NCBI GenBank assembly: GCA_964017045.1
Contig: OZ024802.1
Coordinates: forward strand, 28,606,793-28,670,792
Length of the DNA stretch: 64,000 nt
Source of the DNA: Omphiscola glabra
Lineage: Eukaryota; Mollusca; Gastropoda; Lymnaeidae
Direction: 5' to 3'
Below the pieces are notes generated by a model, which ran no database searches, was not told the origin of the DNA, and was given only the letters and a program-made list of their open reading frames with translations. Of this stretch, positions 10,891 to 21,374 are shown piece after piece (the first letter of the stretch is position 1; each line of letters opens with the position of its first letter). The translations under genes and the position numbers were made by a program.

Positions 10891-11266
10891 CCGATAAATT
10901 CTAAATCTCCTTATTAATGGGTACGACAAACATTTTATTTTTTAAGGACGCATTCTCATCACTGCCGTACAGTACGAGAGATGAAGTTCTTTTTATTTTA
11001 ATGGCGGGCTCTATACATTCAATTACACTTAATGGAGAGATTAAGACTCGAACTTGGTACAAGTGCACTTTAAAATCTAAATTGAAAAACTGGAGAGTTT
11101 TGAGCTTATAAAATATTCACAACTGTCCGGGGGTGGGGGAAGAGGGGGGGGGGGCAGTGATCCTCAATTCATTGTCATTTTATAAGCTATAACTTTTTTA
11201 CATTTTTCAACCTATTTAAGTGGGACAGCTTTTAATTTATTACTTGGTTATTGATCTGATGAGTAT

Positions 11267-11757
11267 TGTAAAGAACCTTGGTCGTCTCTGCTCTCTAATC
11301 AATCTGCAACCTTGTTCTAATCAATCTGCAACCTTGTTCACTCTGTCTCTCGTCTACACTAATGTGACAACTCAAAAATGGTTATAGTCTTTGAACATTT
11401 ATTTGTCTTATCCTTTGACTTCACTTTCTCTCGCTCTCTCTCTCTGTCGTACTCAACTCCGACTGTCACGGTCCCTCTCTACTCCCGTCCGTCCACCTGC
11501 CTACCCGGCTGAGTTCTCCCCGGCTGAGTTCTCTTAGTCCCGTCCTACTGTCCCTTTTATAAGTCCCAAGTTCCCAGGGCCCCAATCCCCTTCTTATGTA
11601 ACACACCGCGTAATAGGTCATAAACCAACGCCGCCATTCCGTCGCGGCAATCTGACAAGCTTGACACTTTGTTTGATGTAGGACTCCCCCACCATCCCTT
11701 ACGGGTCGACTATGGTCTGGACACTCCACGGGTCGACTATTGTCTGGACACTCCACA
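11267..11757 (-). repeat. 3-prime LTR
   Basis: 491 bp, same length as the copy at 14354-14844; by eye only one substitution (11284 T versus C in gtcgYctctg). It carries internal duplications: a 22-bp repeat (ctaatcaatctgcaaccttg) at its left end, 'cggctgagttctc' twice, and a ~27-bp repeat (gggtcgactatngtctggac + actccac) at its right end. Confidence 0.93.
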
Positions 11758-12457
11758 ATACCCCCAACCAACAAAACAATGTCGTCCCCGACATTACGTA
11801 ACATCCTCACTACTATTACGGGTGACTGATCTCTAAATGGCTTTAAGTGACTTAGACCTTCAGCTCATTTGAAAACAGTACAAAGTAATGTACGCTACGT
11901 CATCCCATTTACGGTCTCCTAAACGGTTCTGGTCAAGGTCAGATTCAACTTGCGTCACAGTCGGAGCATTTATACATTCACAGTCAGACAATTAGGGTAG
12001 AACAAGGAATGATACATAATTTTGAAAATCAGCGAAAAGTAAAACATTTAGAAAATCAATTAACAGGCAGTGACACATTATGACATAAAGTTGAAAACTA
12101 AATTAACCAGCTAATCAAAAATCATAATGACAACATGTCTAGTCAAATGCCAGAACCGTCTAAAGTTCCAAATGCAGGAAAAATAATTGGTTACAAAAAC
12201 ACTTTAAACTAACTCAAACCCTTCATTCTTAAAGGTCATACGAGGTCACCAAGAAAAACATGTTATAAAATTAAACAATCTTTCGACCGCAAATTAAAAT
12301 TAATCATTACATGATTAGAACATTATCCATGTATACATTTCTCCAACCGTCACCCTCTGGTGCCTCGAGAAAAATAACCATCAACATTAATTCACTATAA
12401 ATCTATTTATACAAAAAATGTCATGCTATACGATGAATCTAAGTGTCCCAGAACACA
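11758..12457. other. LTR element 3-prime untranslated segment
   Basis: Region between the stop codon of the gag-protease ORF and the 3-prime LTR. AT-rich, no env-like or second ORF. Confidence 0.6.
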
Positions 12458-14248
12458 CTACGCTTCCTGCAGAACTCGTGGAATCTCCGGAGTGGTTCCC
12501 ATCAAATTGTCTCTTAGGCAAGCTGTTTGTAACTTTAAAATCCAGTCTGGTGGATCATTGTCATAATGCTTCATCCTATTGTGGCCTTCATGATGAATAA
12601 TTTTGCATGTCATTCTTCCCTCTCCCCGAATCTCGAATAAATTATTACGTAGCTTTCGACTGATGACACGAGGACCACACCACTTATTAATTGTGCTCAA
12701 CTTCTGATTTCGACTCACTTTGTTCGTTGAGTCTGAACACTGGACTACGTCACCCACGTTGAAAGGGCGCACTACTGCTCGAGCATTGGGGTCACTTTTC
12801 TGTCGCTTCACTGGTCCATCTGGAATTGCCTCCATTTTCTCCCACTTAGAATTTACCTCACCACACAACTTGATTGATTTATTACCCACATTCCTGAGCT
12901 TCGTCGATGGCATCTCAGGACGGGGTAACACGTTAACCTGGACAGCAGCCATGCTTGTCCACTGGCTTTTACCTGGACGCTGTCTTTTGTTGTGTGTAGT
13001 GACCGTGTTCACTCTCACACTGAATGGTGCCGGGAACTGTCGACGTTTGGACGCACTAAAATAACTTTGATCTGATGTACACCTTGCACTCTGATATTTA
13101 GCCACAATCGGCACATTGTGAGAATCCAAGCTCAGTCCTTGGCTGACTGAGAAGGAAAAATTATAATGACCCAAAAAGTCAAAACCCAGGTAACCGTCTT
13201 CTGCTATATCTGCCACATATACTGTCCAGGGATACACTTCATCTCCAATCAATAATTTAACGTCACTCACCCCATTAAAATTCACTGGTGCTCCAGTTGC
13301 TGTCTGTAGATACACGGGTGAGAAATGATGATGAATCTTAGGTCGCTGATGTCGTGGAATTTCAAAAAATCGTTTTCTCGAAATAACTGTCACCGCCGCA
13401 CCTGTGTCCATTAGAAACTCTGTCCTAACACCACACACTTTCACAGGCACAAACACAGCACTAGGACGAATGTTTTGACCATTTGATGAAATGTGATTTA
13501 GTTTCAGCCGATCAGTAATTTCTCCTCCTTTGCTCCTGTTTGGACAATTACGGCCAATATGACCGATTCGGTCACACACGAAACACCTGGGTTCCGCCCT
13601 ACGAATACCTCCCGTTTCTCTTGCCGGCTGGTTGACTGACTCCCGCTGCCATGTGATGAATGCTCTAAAGTTAGCGAGTTCTCTGTTCAACGTGTCAAGA
13701 TTATCGCTGCCTGTCTGTTGTGTCGATGCACAAATGTTCACCTTAAAATCCATAATTTGGTCAAGGACAGATCTGGCTCCGTCAACAGATGGAGAATGTG
13801 CCAAAATTCCAACCTGCATCGCTATGGACTGGTCGGGTATTCCTCTCAAAAACTGCTTCAGGCCAATAGCATCACGCGTTGTTTTATCCGCTGTAGGATA
13901 ACTCTTGGCTGTCAACCGTTTGATGTCTGAGGCGTAATCGACAGTGCTTTCATTAGTCTGGAGCGCTCTCCTCTCTAGTGCATTCTGATAAAATGCTGTG
14001 GTTTGACGGTCCTTAAATCTTTCTGTGAGAACCTCCTTAAAATCCGCATAGCTCTCTCTGTCTGACTCTTCTAATTCTCCGAAAGCAAACTCTGCTGCGT
14101 CACCTTGCAACAAAACCACCAATGACAGAAGTTTCTCCTCTGGGCTCCATTTTAAAAGTTTAGCGATCGTCTCAAACTTTTCTATAAATGTTTGCCAAGC
14201 TGAATGTCCATTAAATGTTGGCATGTGATAAGTTAGTAGTGAGTTCAT
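12458..14248 (-). CDS. Gag-protease polyprotein fused to integrase C-terminal tail (retrotransposon)
   Basis: A single 596-residue ORF starting at ATG 14248 (an in-frame stop lies ten codons upstream, so this is the first Met). Residues ~1-200 resemble the retrotransposon Gag capsid region. A CCHC zinc knuckle follows at C222-C225-H230-C235 (CFVCDRIGHIGRNC), which binds RNA. An aspartic protease comes next: catalytic D281-T-G in FLMDTGAAVTVI and the second conserved strand near 353-359 (YLGFDFL). Then, after a basic linker (~400-490), residues ~495-565 look like the C-terminal part of a gypsy integrase, with a GPY/F-type motif at W523-C-G525-P526. Reverse transcriptase, RNase H and the integrase zinc and catalytic (DDE) parts are absent although the frame is unbroken. 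Usual gypsy Gag-Pol is over twice this length. The fusion is therefore an in-frame internal deletion whose product would make Gag particles and protease but no enzyme for copying itself. Confidence 0.92.
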   Translation of the reverse strand: MNSLLTYHMPTFNGHSAWQTFIEKFETIAKLLKWSPEEKLLSLVVLLQGDAAEFAFGELEESDRESYADFKEVLTERFKDRQTTAFYQNALERRALQTNESTVDYASDIKRLTAKSYPTADKTTRDAIGLKQFLRGIPDQSIAMQVGILAHSPSVDGARSVLDQIMDFKVNICASTQQTGSDNLDTLNRELANFRAFITWQRESVNQPARETGGIRRAEPRCFVCDRIGHIGRNCPNRSKGGEITDRLKLNHISSNGQNIRPSAVFVPVKVCGVRTEFLMDTGAAVTVISRKRFFEIPRHQRPKIHHHFSPVYLQTATGAPVNFNGVSDVKLLIGDEVYPWTVYVADIAEDGYLGFDFLGHYNFSFSVSQGLSLDSHNVPIVAKYQSARCTSDQSYFSASKRRQFPAPFSVRVNTVTTHNKRQRPGKSQWTSMAAVQVNVLPRPEMPSTKLRNVGNKSIKLCGEVNSKWEKMEAIPDGPVKRQKSDPNARAVVRPFNVGDVVQCSDSTNKVSRNQKLSTINKWCGPRVISRKLRNNLFEIRGEGRMTCKIIHHEGHNRMKHYDNDPPDWILKLQTACLRDNLMGTTPEIPRVLQEA

Positions 14249-14353
14249 CTCTAGGCCGGTTGGAGTATGTGCATATCAGGTCCAGTGTAAGAAAATGAAA
14301 ACAGCGACCTCTTCAGTGACGTTGCAAGGTTACCATCCCACCGCTGCCACCAT
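14249..14353 (-). other. 5-prime leader and primer-binding site of the LTR element
   Basis: 105 bp between the 5-prime LTR and the start codon. Immediately inside the LTR the minus strand reads A then TGGTGGCAGCGGTGGGATGG, starting with TGG as expected for pairing with a tRNA CCA end. The tRNA was not identified. Confidence 0.6.
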
Positions 14354-14844
14354 TGTAAAGAACCTTGGTCGCCTCTGCTCTCTAATCAATCTGCAACCTT
14401 GTTCTAATCAATCTGCAACCTTGTTCACTCTGTCTCTCGTCTACACTAATGTGACAACTCAAAAATGGTTATAGTCTTTGAACATTTATTTGTCTTATCC
14501 TTTGACTTCACTTTCTCTCGCTCTCTCTCTCTGTCGTACTCAACTCCGACTGTCACGGTCCCTCTCTACTCCCGTCCGTCCACCTGCCTACCCGGCTGAG
14601 TTCTCCCCGGCTGAGTTCTCTTAGTCCCGTCCTACTGTCCCTTTTATAAGTCCCAAGTTCCCAGGGCCCCAATCCCCTTCTTATGTAACACACCGCGTAA
14701 TAGGTCATAAACCAACGCCGCCATTCCGTCGCGGCAATCTGACAAGCTTGACACTTTGTTTGATGTAGGACTCCCCCACCATCCCTTACGGGTCGACTAT
14801 GGTCTGGACACTCCACGGGTCGACTATTGTCTGGACACTCCACA
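14354..14844 (-). promoter_or_regulatory. 5-prime LTR with promoter
   Basis: 491-bp LTR upstream of the gag ORF. On the minus strand it has a TATAAAA box (complement of 14643-14649) and, downstream, an AATAAA poly-A signal (complement of 14485-14490), in the order expected for a U3-R-U5 LTR. Confidence 0.85.
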
Positions 14845-14848
14845 GTAT

Positions 14849-15725
14849 TTAGGGTTCCCTATCTTAGTGACAATTAAAATTTCACATTATACAACAGGTC
14901 CCCACGGGGGTTCTCATTTTAACTTTAATGGAAAAACTACAGAGTTACTTCAAAAATTTTGTTTTAGAAGTTAGAGACCCCAAAAAAAAAACTAAATAGA
15001 GTCATATTTTACAAATTAGTTGAAAATTTTAAAACTCAATTATAGAATTTCCCATCAAGTTCTATATTGTTCCACGTAGATAATTAGATTGTGATAATCT
15101 CAATGGGATTTAAAATTGTATGGAAAATTTAGTTTAAGTTTCTAGAGATTTCTATAAATTTCCCTGGAATTTCACCAGGTATCGGCTAATACATTTTTTA
15201 TAAGCTTCTTTAAGATTCTTATTCTAGAGCGTTCGAATAATTTAAAAAAAAAATAAGGTGCTTAAGATTCTATAAATGTACTTTTCCTATTTCGTATATT
15301 TCTATACGTTTTTAATGATTGACCTGAAAGGTTATTAAATCAGATTTTAAGATGTTTTTTGAAGTTTCTCGAAAGTTCTAAGACAGTGTAAGAAGTTTGT
15401 GAATATATTTTCTTTACAATAGCCACAGCTGTACAAGAAGGCTAATGCTAAAATATAAGCATCTAAGAAATTGATTTAATCTGGGCCAAAATTGTTAAGC
15501 AAAAATTTTTATAATCCCTTTTAAAATATCGGTGGATTTCTCATATTTTTGTGTGTGTGCAGAGGCGGCCCAATTTTATTTTAAACAAAACGATATAACT
15601 TTTTTTTTTTCTACAAATTTTAATGGGACATTTTCAAAAAAATAAAGTTTGTTCATTATCCAACCTAAAATACTAACTTGTGTAAAATTTTAAAAGCTAA
15701 CTTCTTTCGGCGCCGGGGTTGGGGG
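14849..15725. other. AT-rich spacer
   Basis: Strongly AT-rich unique sequence with repeated 'tttctagagatttctataaatttc'-like phrases but no clear array and no gene. Confidence 0.45.
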
Positions 15726-15912
15726 GTGGGTGTTAGTGGCGTAGCGAGGAGGGGGCGGCAAGGGGGGCATCATGCCCCGGGCGCTACTCACAAAGGGGCG
15801 CCAAATGGTATATTTTACATATAATATGGTTTTCAAATAGGGGGGGGGGGCGGCGATAAAAAGGTATTGTGCCCCGGGCACCAGTTAAGCTCGCTACGCC
15901 ACTGGTGGGGGC
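15726..15912 (+). mobile_element. MITE with 'agtggcgtagcga' inverted ends
   Basis: Element 15734-15904 (171 bp) begins tagtggcgtagcgagg and ends ctcgctacgccactg, an inverted repeat of ~15 bp typical of hAT-like MITEs. The flanking 8-mers gtgggtgt and gtgggggc match at 6 of 8 positions, consistent with an old target duplication. The interior contains 'tgccccgggcgc' and a poly-G run (15841-15850). Confidence 0.75.
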
Positions 15913-16503
15913 GCCAATAGCTAAATTTTGAAAGGCAACATCTTTGAACATTTAATAAGATTCAAGATTTAAAATATAAATCACATTGTCCTTGACAAAG
16001 ATAGTACTCAAATCGTGAATACAATACTTTAAAACGTATACCCGTACTGTAGCATGCCCGAGTAGAGTGAAGCAGTGGCACATATATACCAGTTCTAAAT
16101 AATTGAATGCCTTTCTTAAAATGCTAAAATGAGACACAGTAAAAAATTAAGTTATTTTCAAAGGAATGCAATATAGTTAATATTATATACATTGTTTTAA
16201 TAGAAAAATAAATACAATTATAAAACATAATTTAAGCACTAACGCTAAGGAAAAGGCACAAGGCACCCTTTGAATTGTGAGATCCTATGATCAGATTATC
16301 AAAACTTATTGTAGCTTATTTTATGTAGCGGTGGCTCATCGGCGGCGAAATGGTACCATCCCCATGTGCGTGCGTGTTTACCTGATGTAATGCCTTTTTT
16401 TAAAATCTTTATTTTTTCCCCACTTCGGCAAGTCGTGCTAGCTTTTAATGACTCCAATCCGCAGCGTCTCAAGCAAAAAATGAAGAGCCGCTTCATTTGG
16501 TTA
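15913..16503. other. AT-rich spacer
   Basis: No array, no supported gene. Confidence 0.4.
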
Positions 16504-16791
16504 CCGGAAATTTGATCGAAAGAAATTTCGTCGACGGTAAATTGATCGACGGTAATTTGATCGAACGGAAATTTGGTCGAATCTTTTTTTCAGTCGAGAC
16601 GTTAAAATTTTCGTCAAATTTCTTTTTGAACGCACTATACTATATAGTAAAACAAAATTATGCGTTCAAAAAGAAATTTGACGCAAAATTTTAACGTATA
16701 AATAAAAAAACGATTCGACCAAATTTCCGTTCGATCAAATTTCCGTCGATCAATTTTCCGTCTACCAAATTTCTTTCGATCAAATTTCCGG
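16504..16791. mobile_element. Foldback MITE: 288-bp near-perfect hairpin
   Basis: The two outer 25 bp are perfect inverted copies (ccggaaatttgatcgaaaga + aattt), the arms stay paired inward through 'gatcgacggtaatttgatcg' and 'aaatttctttttgaacgca', leaving a loop of ~25 bp around 'ctatactatatagtaaaac'. Arms are ~130 bp. Each arm is itself built from repeats of the phrase gatcgacggaaattt. The flanks (TTA left, ATA right) suggest TA target preference but a duplication is not clean. Confidence 0.85.
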
Positions 16792-16869
16792 ATACGGCAT
16801 CATTTATCTCAATGTTAGTTGTGTTACCGCCCTTGATACTCTTGTTGAAATGACGCATTTCTTAGGGGA

Positions 16870-17254
16870 TAATGGACTACGATGAGTCGATTGTTTTGTC
16901 ACGTGATAAGCGTAGGTACGAGTAAGACTTCCAGTAGGCTGTCTGCAACACACTAGGCGCTCACAATTTTTTCTTCAAACAACTTTCTTCCTTTAATCAT
17001 AACTGAATTATAATTATTGTCACATTTAATGAATGCCATTTAAAGAAACGCGAGTATTCAAGAATATTTTGAAAAGTAAACATTTTAATTAACACTGGGG
17101 AAAGCGCTGATGGAGACAAGCATTCTGCTTAAAAATTATTGATAATGGCAATGGCTGATCAGCTGTTATCTGTTGTTATGTGTAGCAGAAAGCCTACCAA
17201 TGGCTGGTACGTATCACGTGACAAAACAAGGAAGTGACTCATCGTAGTCCATTA
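16870..17254 (+). mobile_element. TA-flanked MITE, family T, copy 1
   Basis: 385 bp including TA duplications at 16870-16871 and 17253-17254. Termini atggactacgatgagtc and gactcatcgtagtccat are perfect 17-bp inverted repeats; pairing continues imperfectly for ~80 bp (both sides have ttttgtcacgtgat and taggct.tctgc.acac). TA target and short length fit a Tc1/mariner-type non-autonomous element. A second copy in opposite orientation lies at 40,125-40,511. Confidence 0.88.
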
Positions 17255-17334
17255 GATTGTTTCTAACACCGCTTAAAATCACCCGTGTCCCAGTTTTCTT
17301 CAAGGGAAATCAGCCAGCTCAAGAAGTGCGCGAA

Positions 17335-18445
17335 GGTTATGTGTTTCTCTGTGGATTGGATTGAGTTTATCCATGGATTGGATTGCGTTTTTCCGTGGAT
17401 TGGATTGCGTTTATCCGTGGATTGAATTGTGATAATCTAATTGGATTATCTGTGGATTGGATTGTGTTTATCTGTGGATTGGATTGTGACTATATGTGGA
17501 TGGGATTGTGTTTATCTGTGGATTGGACTGTAATTATCTGTTGATTGAATTGTGATTTTTTTTGGATTGGATTGAGATTATCGACGGATTGGATTAGGAT
17601 TGTCTGTGAATTGGACTGTGATTATCTGTGAATTGCATTGTGTTTATTTGTGAGTTGGATTGTGATTATCTGTGAATTGCATTGTGTTTATCTGTGGATT
17701 GCATTGTGTTTATCTGTGAATTGGATTGTGTTTATCTGTGAATTGCAATGTGTTTATTTGTGAGTTGGATTGTGATTATCTGTGAATTGCATTGTGTTTA
17801 TCTGTGAATTGCATTGTGTTTATCTGTGAATTGCATTGTGTTTATCTGTGAATTGCATTGTGTTTATCTGTGAATTGCATTGTGTTTATCTGTGAATTGG
17901 ATTGTGATTATCTGTGAATTGGATTGTGTTTATCTGTGAATTGCATTGTGTTTATCTGTGAATTGCATTGTGATTATCTGTGAATTGCATTGTGTTTATC
18001 TGTGAATTGGATTGTGATTATCTGTGAATTGGATTGTGATTATCTGTGAATTGCATTGTGTTTATCTGTGAATTGCATTGTGATTATCTGTGAATTGCAT
18101 TGTGTTTATCTGTGAATTGGATTGTGATTATCTGTGAATTGCATTGTGTTTATCTGTGAATTGGATTGTGATTATCTGTGAATTGGATTGTGATTATCTG
18201 TGAATTGCATTGTGTTTATCTGTGAATTGCATTGTGATTATCTGTGAATTGCATTGTGTTTATCTGTGAATTGGATTGTGATTATCTGTGAATTGCATTG
18301 TGTTTATCTGTGAATTGGATTGTGATTATCTGTGAATTGGATTGTGATTATCTGCGAATTGCATTGTGATTATCTGAGAATTGGATTGTGATTATATGTG
18401 AATTGCATTGTGATCATCTGTGAATTGCATTGTGTTTATTTGTGG
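17335..18445. repeat. 22-bp satellite array, ~50 copies, with higher-order pattern
   Basis: Units alternate between two main types: attgtgattatctgtgaattgg-like and attgtgtttatctgtgaattgc-like (22 bp each). The left third (17335-17640) is diverged (ccgtggattggattg...), the centre and right are homogeneous. The order of the two types repeats over several units between about 17,960 and 18,330, indicating higher-order amplification. Confidence 0.95.
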
Positions 18446-18795
18446 GACACAATTCATTTTTTGATGGTAGAGAAAGGTTTTTTTAAAAAGTATTTTTTGA
18501 ATTAAAAAAAAAAGTTAATGTTTAAAAAAAGAACAAAGCCACTCATTTACATGGTTTTAAGAAGATGTTGGAAACGTTTGGGTAATATTAGCGCAAATGT
18601 AGCATTTCTACTTTCTTTTATGTGCATTCCCCAGGTCAAACTTGCAAGACACATATTTTTTGGTTGTTGGGGGGGGGGGGGGGGGCGCGCTGATTTAATT
18701 TAATATTTCGTTCTTCCGCATGCAACTGAAAATCGTACTCTTGCCTTTGCTAAACGCGTGCCGTAGGTGGGTGACGCCCCTGGTTTAAGGTTTCC
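18446..18795. other. Spacer with poly-G tract
   Basis: Contains a ~16-nt poly-G run at 18669-18685. No supported gene. Confidence 0.4.
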
Positions 18796-19343
18796 TTGAG
18801 GTTTGCCCCGATGGACTTTCTGTCGCTCTTTTCTCTTTATACCCACCAATCCCCTGCTCTTTCTGTATCTCTGGCAATCTATGAAAGTGTACAGTTGTCA
18901 CTCCATCTCATCACTGTGTCACAGAACTACACCAAGTCACACTACATCTTTGTGTTTCGGCCTCTCGCATCTTCTGTGTATTTCTTTTTTCGCCCCCCCC
19001 TATTCCCCCCCCCCTTTTCTTCTCGCGATTGGCCATATTATAGAGAATATTATCTTCGATATTAACAATCCCCAAACCCCCAGCTCCGCCCCACCCCACA
19101 GGTTACAAAGGTTTACAACAATAATCCCATTTACGCACCCTCCCCCTTGACCAGCCCCCACACTCCAAGTCCGTGGCTACACAATTTAGCAGATGGGCCC
19201 CAGTGCAAACACTACGCCGTCTCTCCCACAGGGCCTGGGGGTAACACGAGTAATGGAACGGTCCCAGAGAGGGTTCCATTGAAATTGTCTCCAGGAATGT
19301 CTATTGCATTCTGAACGCGATGTCATCTTGCTTGTCTTCCCAG

Positions 19344-19436
19344 GAGCCCCCTGGGCCAGTGACGCTGTCTCCACCACTCAATAACGGCATGCCTTTAGTT
19401 TTTTTGGTGTTCTTTTATATACACATTCGCTTTTAA
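19344..19436 (+). CDS. Weak candidate terminal exon
   Basis: A strong acceptor-like sequence (tcatcttgcttgtcttccca + g) ends at 19343. The following frame reads EPPGPVTLSPPLNNGMPLVF and stops at TAA 19434. Only one splice border is present and the minus strand of the same segment also has a 63-codon open frame, so this is weak. Confidence 0.18.
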   Translation, partial: EPPGPVTLSPPLNNGMPLVFLVFFYIHIRF

Positions 19437-19713
19437 AAGATTCGCATTTTAAATTCGTTCTGACCGTTTAATGCTTTCATTTGCGAATTTCATAGCTTAA
19501 ATCTCACAATGGCATCTCTTAGTTATGAAAATTTCATAGGTTACGTCTGACAATTTTTGAGCTCACATTTGACAATAGCATTTCAACAATTTTACTAATT
19601 AAATTAATTTCCCAACACACATATGTTGAATTCACTTGTGCAGCCCAAGTTTTGTCAAAGCGAGAAAACTGAATAATCCTTTTATAAAAAGACACCTTAG
19701 AAATCCGGCGTAT

Positions 19714-19764
19714 AACATATATATATATATATATATATATATCCACATAAATATATATATATAT
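19714..19764. repeat. (TA)n microsatellite
   Basis: Two blocks of alternating TA/AT separated by ccacataa. Confidence 0.9.
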
Positions 19765-19805
19765 AGGAAAAATTGGGACCGTTAAAGTGCTCGCACATTC
19801 AAAGC

Positions 19806-20002
19806 ATTTAGAGCAGCGGTTCTCAACCTGGGGGTCGAAGGACCCTTACATAGAGGTCACCAAAGACCATCGGAAAACACATATTTATGAATTAGCAACG
19901 AAAATAATGTTATGGTTTGGGGGGGGGGGGGGGTTAACACAACAAGAGGAACTGAATTGAAGAGTCGCTGCATTAGGAAGGTTGAGAACCACTGCTTAAG
20001 AG
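19806..20002 (-). mobile_element. SPIN-like hAT MITE, copy B
   Basis: Element 19814-19994 (181 bp) from cagcggttctcaacctg to aaggttgagaaccactg. The flanking 8-mers atttagag and cttaagag match at 6 of 8. Inside, the family's short G run has grown to 15 G at 19919-19933. Confidence 0.9.
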
Positions 20003-20104
20003 ACTTGCTTGCGCTCTTCCAACTTTTTTGTTTTACACTTCGAAATGTAAACTATATGTGTACATTATAAATTTTATATTTGTAAATGTTTAATTTGGTC
20101 TGTG

Positions 20105-20214
20105 GGCATATGTTGAATATGTTGAAAATGTTAAATATGTTGAATATGTTGAATATGTTGAATATTTTGAATATGTTGCACATGTTGAATATGTTGAATA
20201 TGTTGAATATGTTT
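20105..20214. repeat. 9-bp repeat (aatatgttg)n
   Basis: About twelve copies of aatatgttg with occasional substitutions; codes for MLN repeats on one strand and IFN on the other only by virtue of the 9-bp period. Confidence 0.9.
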
Positions 20215-20219
20215 ACATT

Positions 20220-21210
20220 ACAATTTTGTATAAAAACCAATGTTGTGGGAATGTTGTTCAACACAAATAAAATAAAGCAACAAATGAGTTTTTATTTTAC
20301 ATCTTTTATCTCTTAGAGAACCCCTGGCAAAAAATGGACAAAAACAGAACCCACATCCATAACACCCACATATGTCACCAGTGACAGTGCGCGCCGGGTG
20401 ATGACATTCAAACAACAACCTTATGTTACAGCTGAGATAAATCAAAAAGCTCATAAACTTCCCCCAAGGCTTCTTTCTGTCTGTGGGGGGACAGGGCGCC
20501 AATTACTCCATTTTTAATTGGGTTTAAACTAATTTACAGTGAAATAATATACACTAACGTCATACGTTTTAACCAAAGCTAAGCGCATAGGATCCTTGAA
20601 TCATTTTCTGAGCCCAGAGTCGAGAGCTTATAATTTTTAAGACGATAAACCGTTTATAGGCCGAGAGAACTTATGATATCCGAGGCGAGACCAGCAAACG
20701 AAGAGTTACAGAGGGGGAAAATATATTTACGACAGCTATAGGGATACTGCTGCTTTCCCGGACAAGAAAATCATAAAAATTTACTTACGCTTTAAAGCGG
20801 CGCTCCCCAAAGAAGGTGATATGGCGCCCCACGCGCAGTGTCATATGGTTCCCAGAAAGCCACAGCAAATTTCTTAATTAAGAATTAATTAATTTACAAA
20901 TGCAAAAATAATGAGCGTTTTTTAAAAACTTCCTATAAAAACTTACTTTTCTTAATTTACATGGAGAAATTCAAAATGCCCCCCCCCCCCCACACACCCA
21001 ACCACCTCACCAAAAAATGACAATAAAAAATAATAATAAGATCAAAACAACTACTTCCTCTCTCCCCCCCCCCCCCCCCAACTGTGTAGACGTCTCTTTT
21101 TGCTGTAAGTATTTGACTAATATAACTTCTATTCACCAGCAAGACTAGCGATTTCCATTTGAATCTAATCCCCTTGCTCACGTGATTAAAAACAAAACAA
21201 AACAAACCAT
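20220..21210. other. Spacer with poly-C tracts
   Basis: Poly-C runs at 20980-20990 and 21065-21079. The segment 20795-20870 begins 'cggcgctccccaaag', like the end of another hAT element, but no matching second end was found. No gene supported. Confidence 0.35.
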
Positions 21211-21215
21211 TGAGA

Positions 21216-21371
21216 ATGACCGCCAGTGACGAACCGTCCACCGTTCAAAAGTGTCCAGCGATGTCCATGGTTCCGGTCTCGAAAGTTCTTAGTTACATTG
21301 TACGATTAGCTGTCGCCCGAAAAGTCCTTGGCTGTCTGCCCAGACTAAGATACACTCAGTGTTTCCTGTGA
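21216..21371 (+). CDS. Small ORF, 51 codons, unknown
   Basis: ATG at 21216 in the favourable context gagaATGa opens 51 codons to TGA at 21369. Composition is balanced and protein-like: MTASDEPSTVQKCPAMSMVP, then a basic amphipathic segment SKVLSYIVRLAVARKVLGCL. It ends right before a tandem repeat. It may be a first coding exon or a chance frame; no relative recognised. Confidence 0.3.
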   Translation: MTASDEPSTVQKCPAMSMVPVSKVLSYIVRLAVARKVLGCLPRLRYTQCFL

Positions 21372-21374
21372 TAG

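Larger units (their letters stand above)
11267..14844 (-). mobile_element. Non-autonomous Ty3/gypsy-like LTR retrotransposon (3,578 bp)
   Basis: Two 491-bp direct repeats bracket a 2.6-kb interior with one long ORF. LTR ends are TG...CA and the element is flanked by GTAT on both sides (11263-11266 and 14845-14848), a 4-bp target duplication. Reading on the minus strand, a primer-binding-type site starting TGGTGGCAGCGGTGG lies one base inside the 5-prime LTR (14352 leftwards), and a G-rich run (GGTTGGGGGTAT) abuts the 3-prime LTR at 11758-11769 as a likely polypurine tract. There is no room for a normal pol gene, so mobilisation would need proteins from an intact relative. The near-identical LTRs point to recent insertion. 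Confidence 0.93.

Noticed and set aside
11466..11810. 114-codon minus frame overlapping the 3-prime LTR as an accessory gene
   Set aside because: Most of it is LTR sequence and the same frame occurs in the other LTR (14,553-14,843); nothing suggests translation.
18796..19150. Plus frames of 89 and 115 codons
   Set aside because: C/T-rich sequence with two frames open together and runs of C; no splice or start support beyond a plain ATG.
20795..20870. Another hAT MITE starting cggcgctccccaaag
   Set aside because: No partner end or target duplication found.
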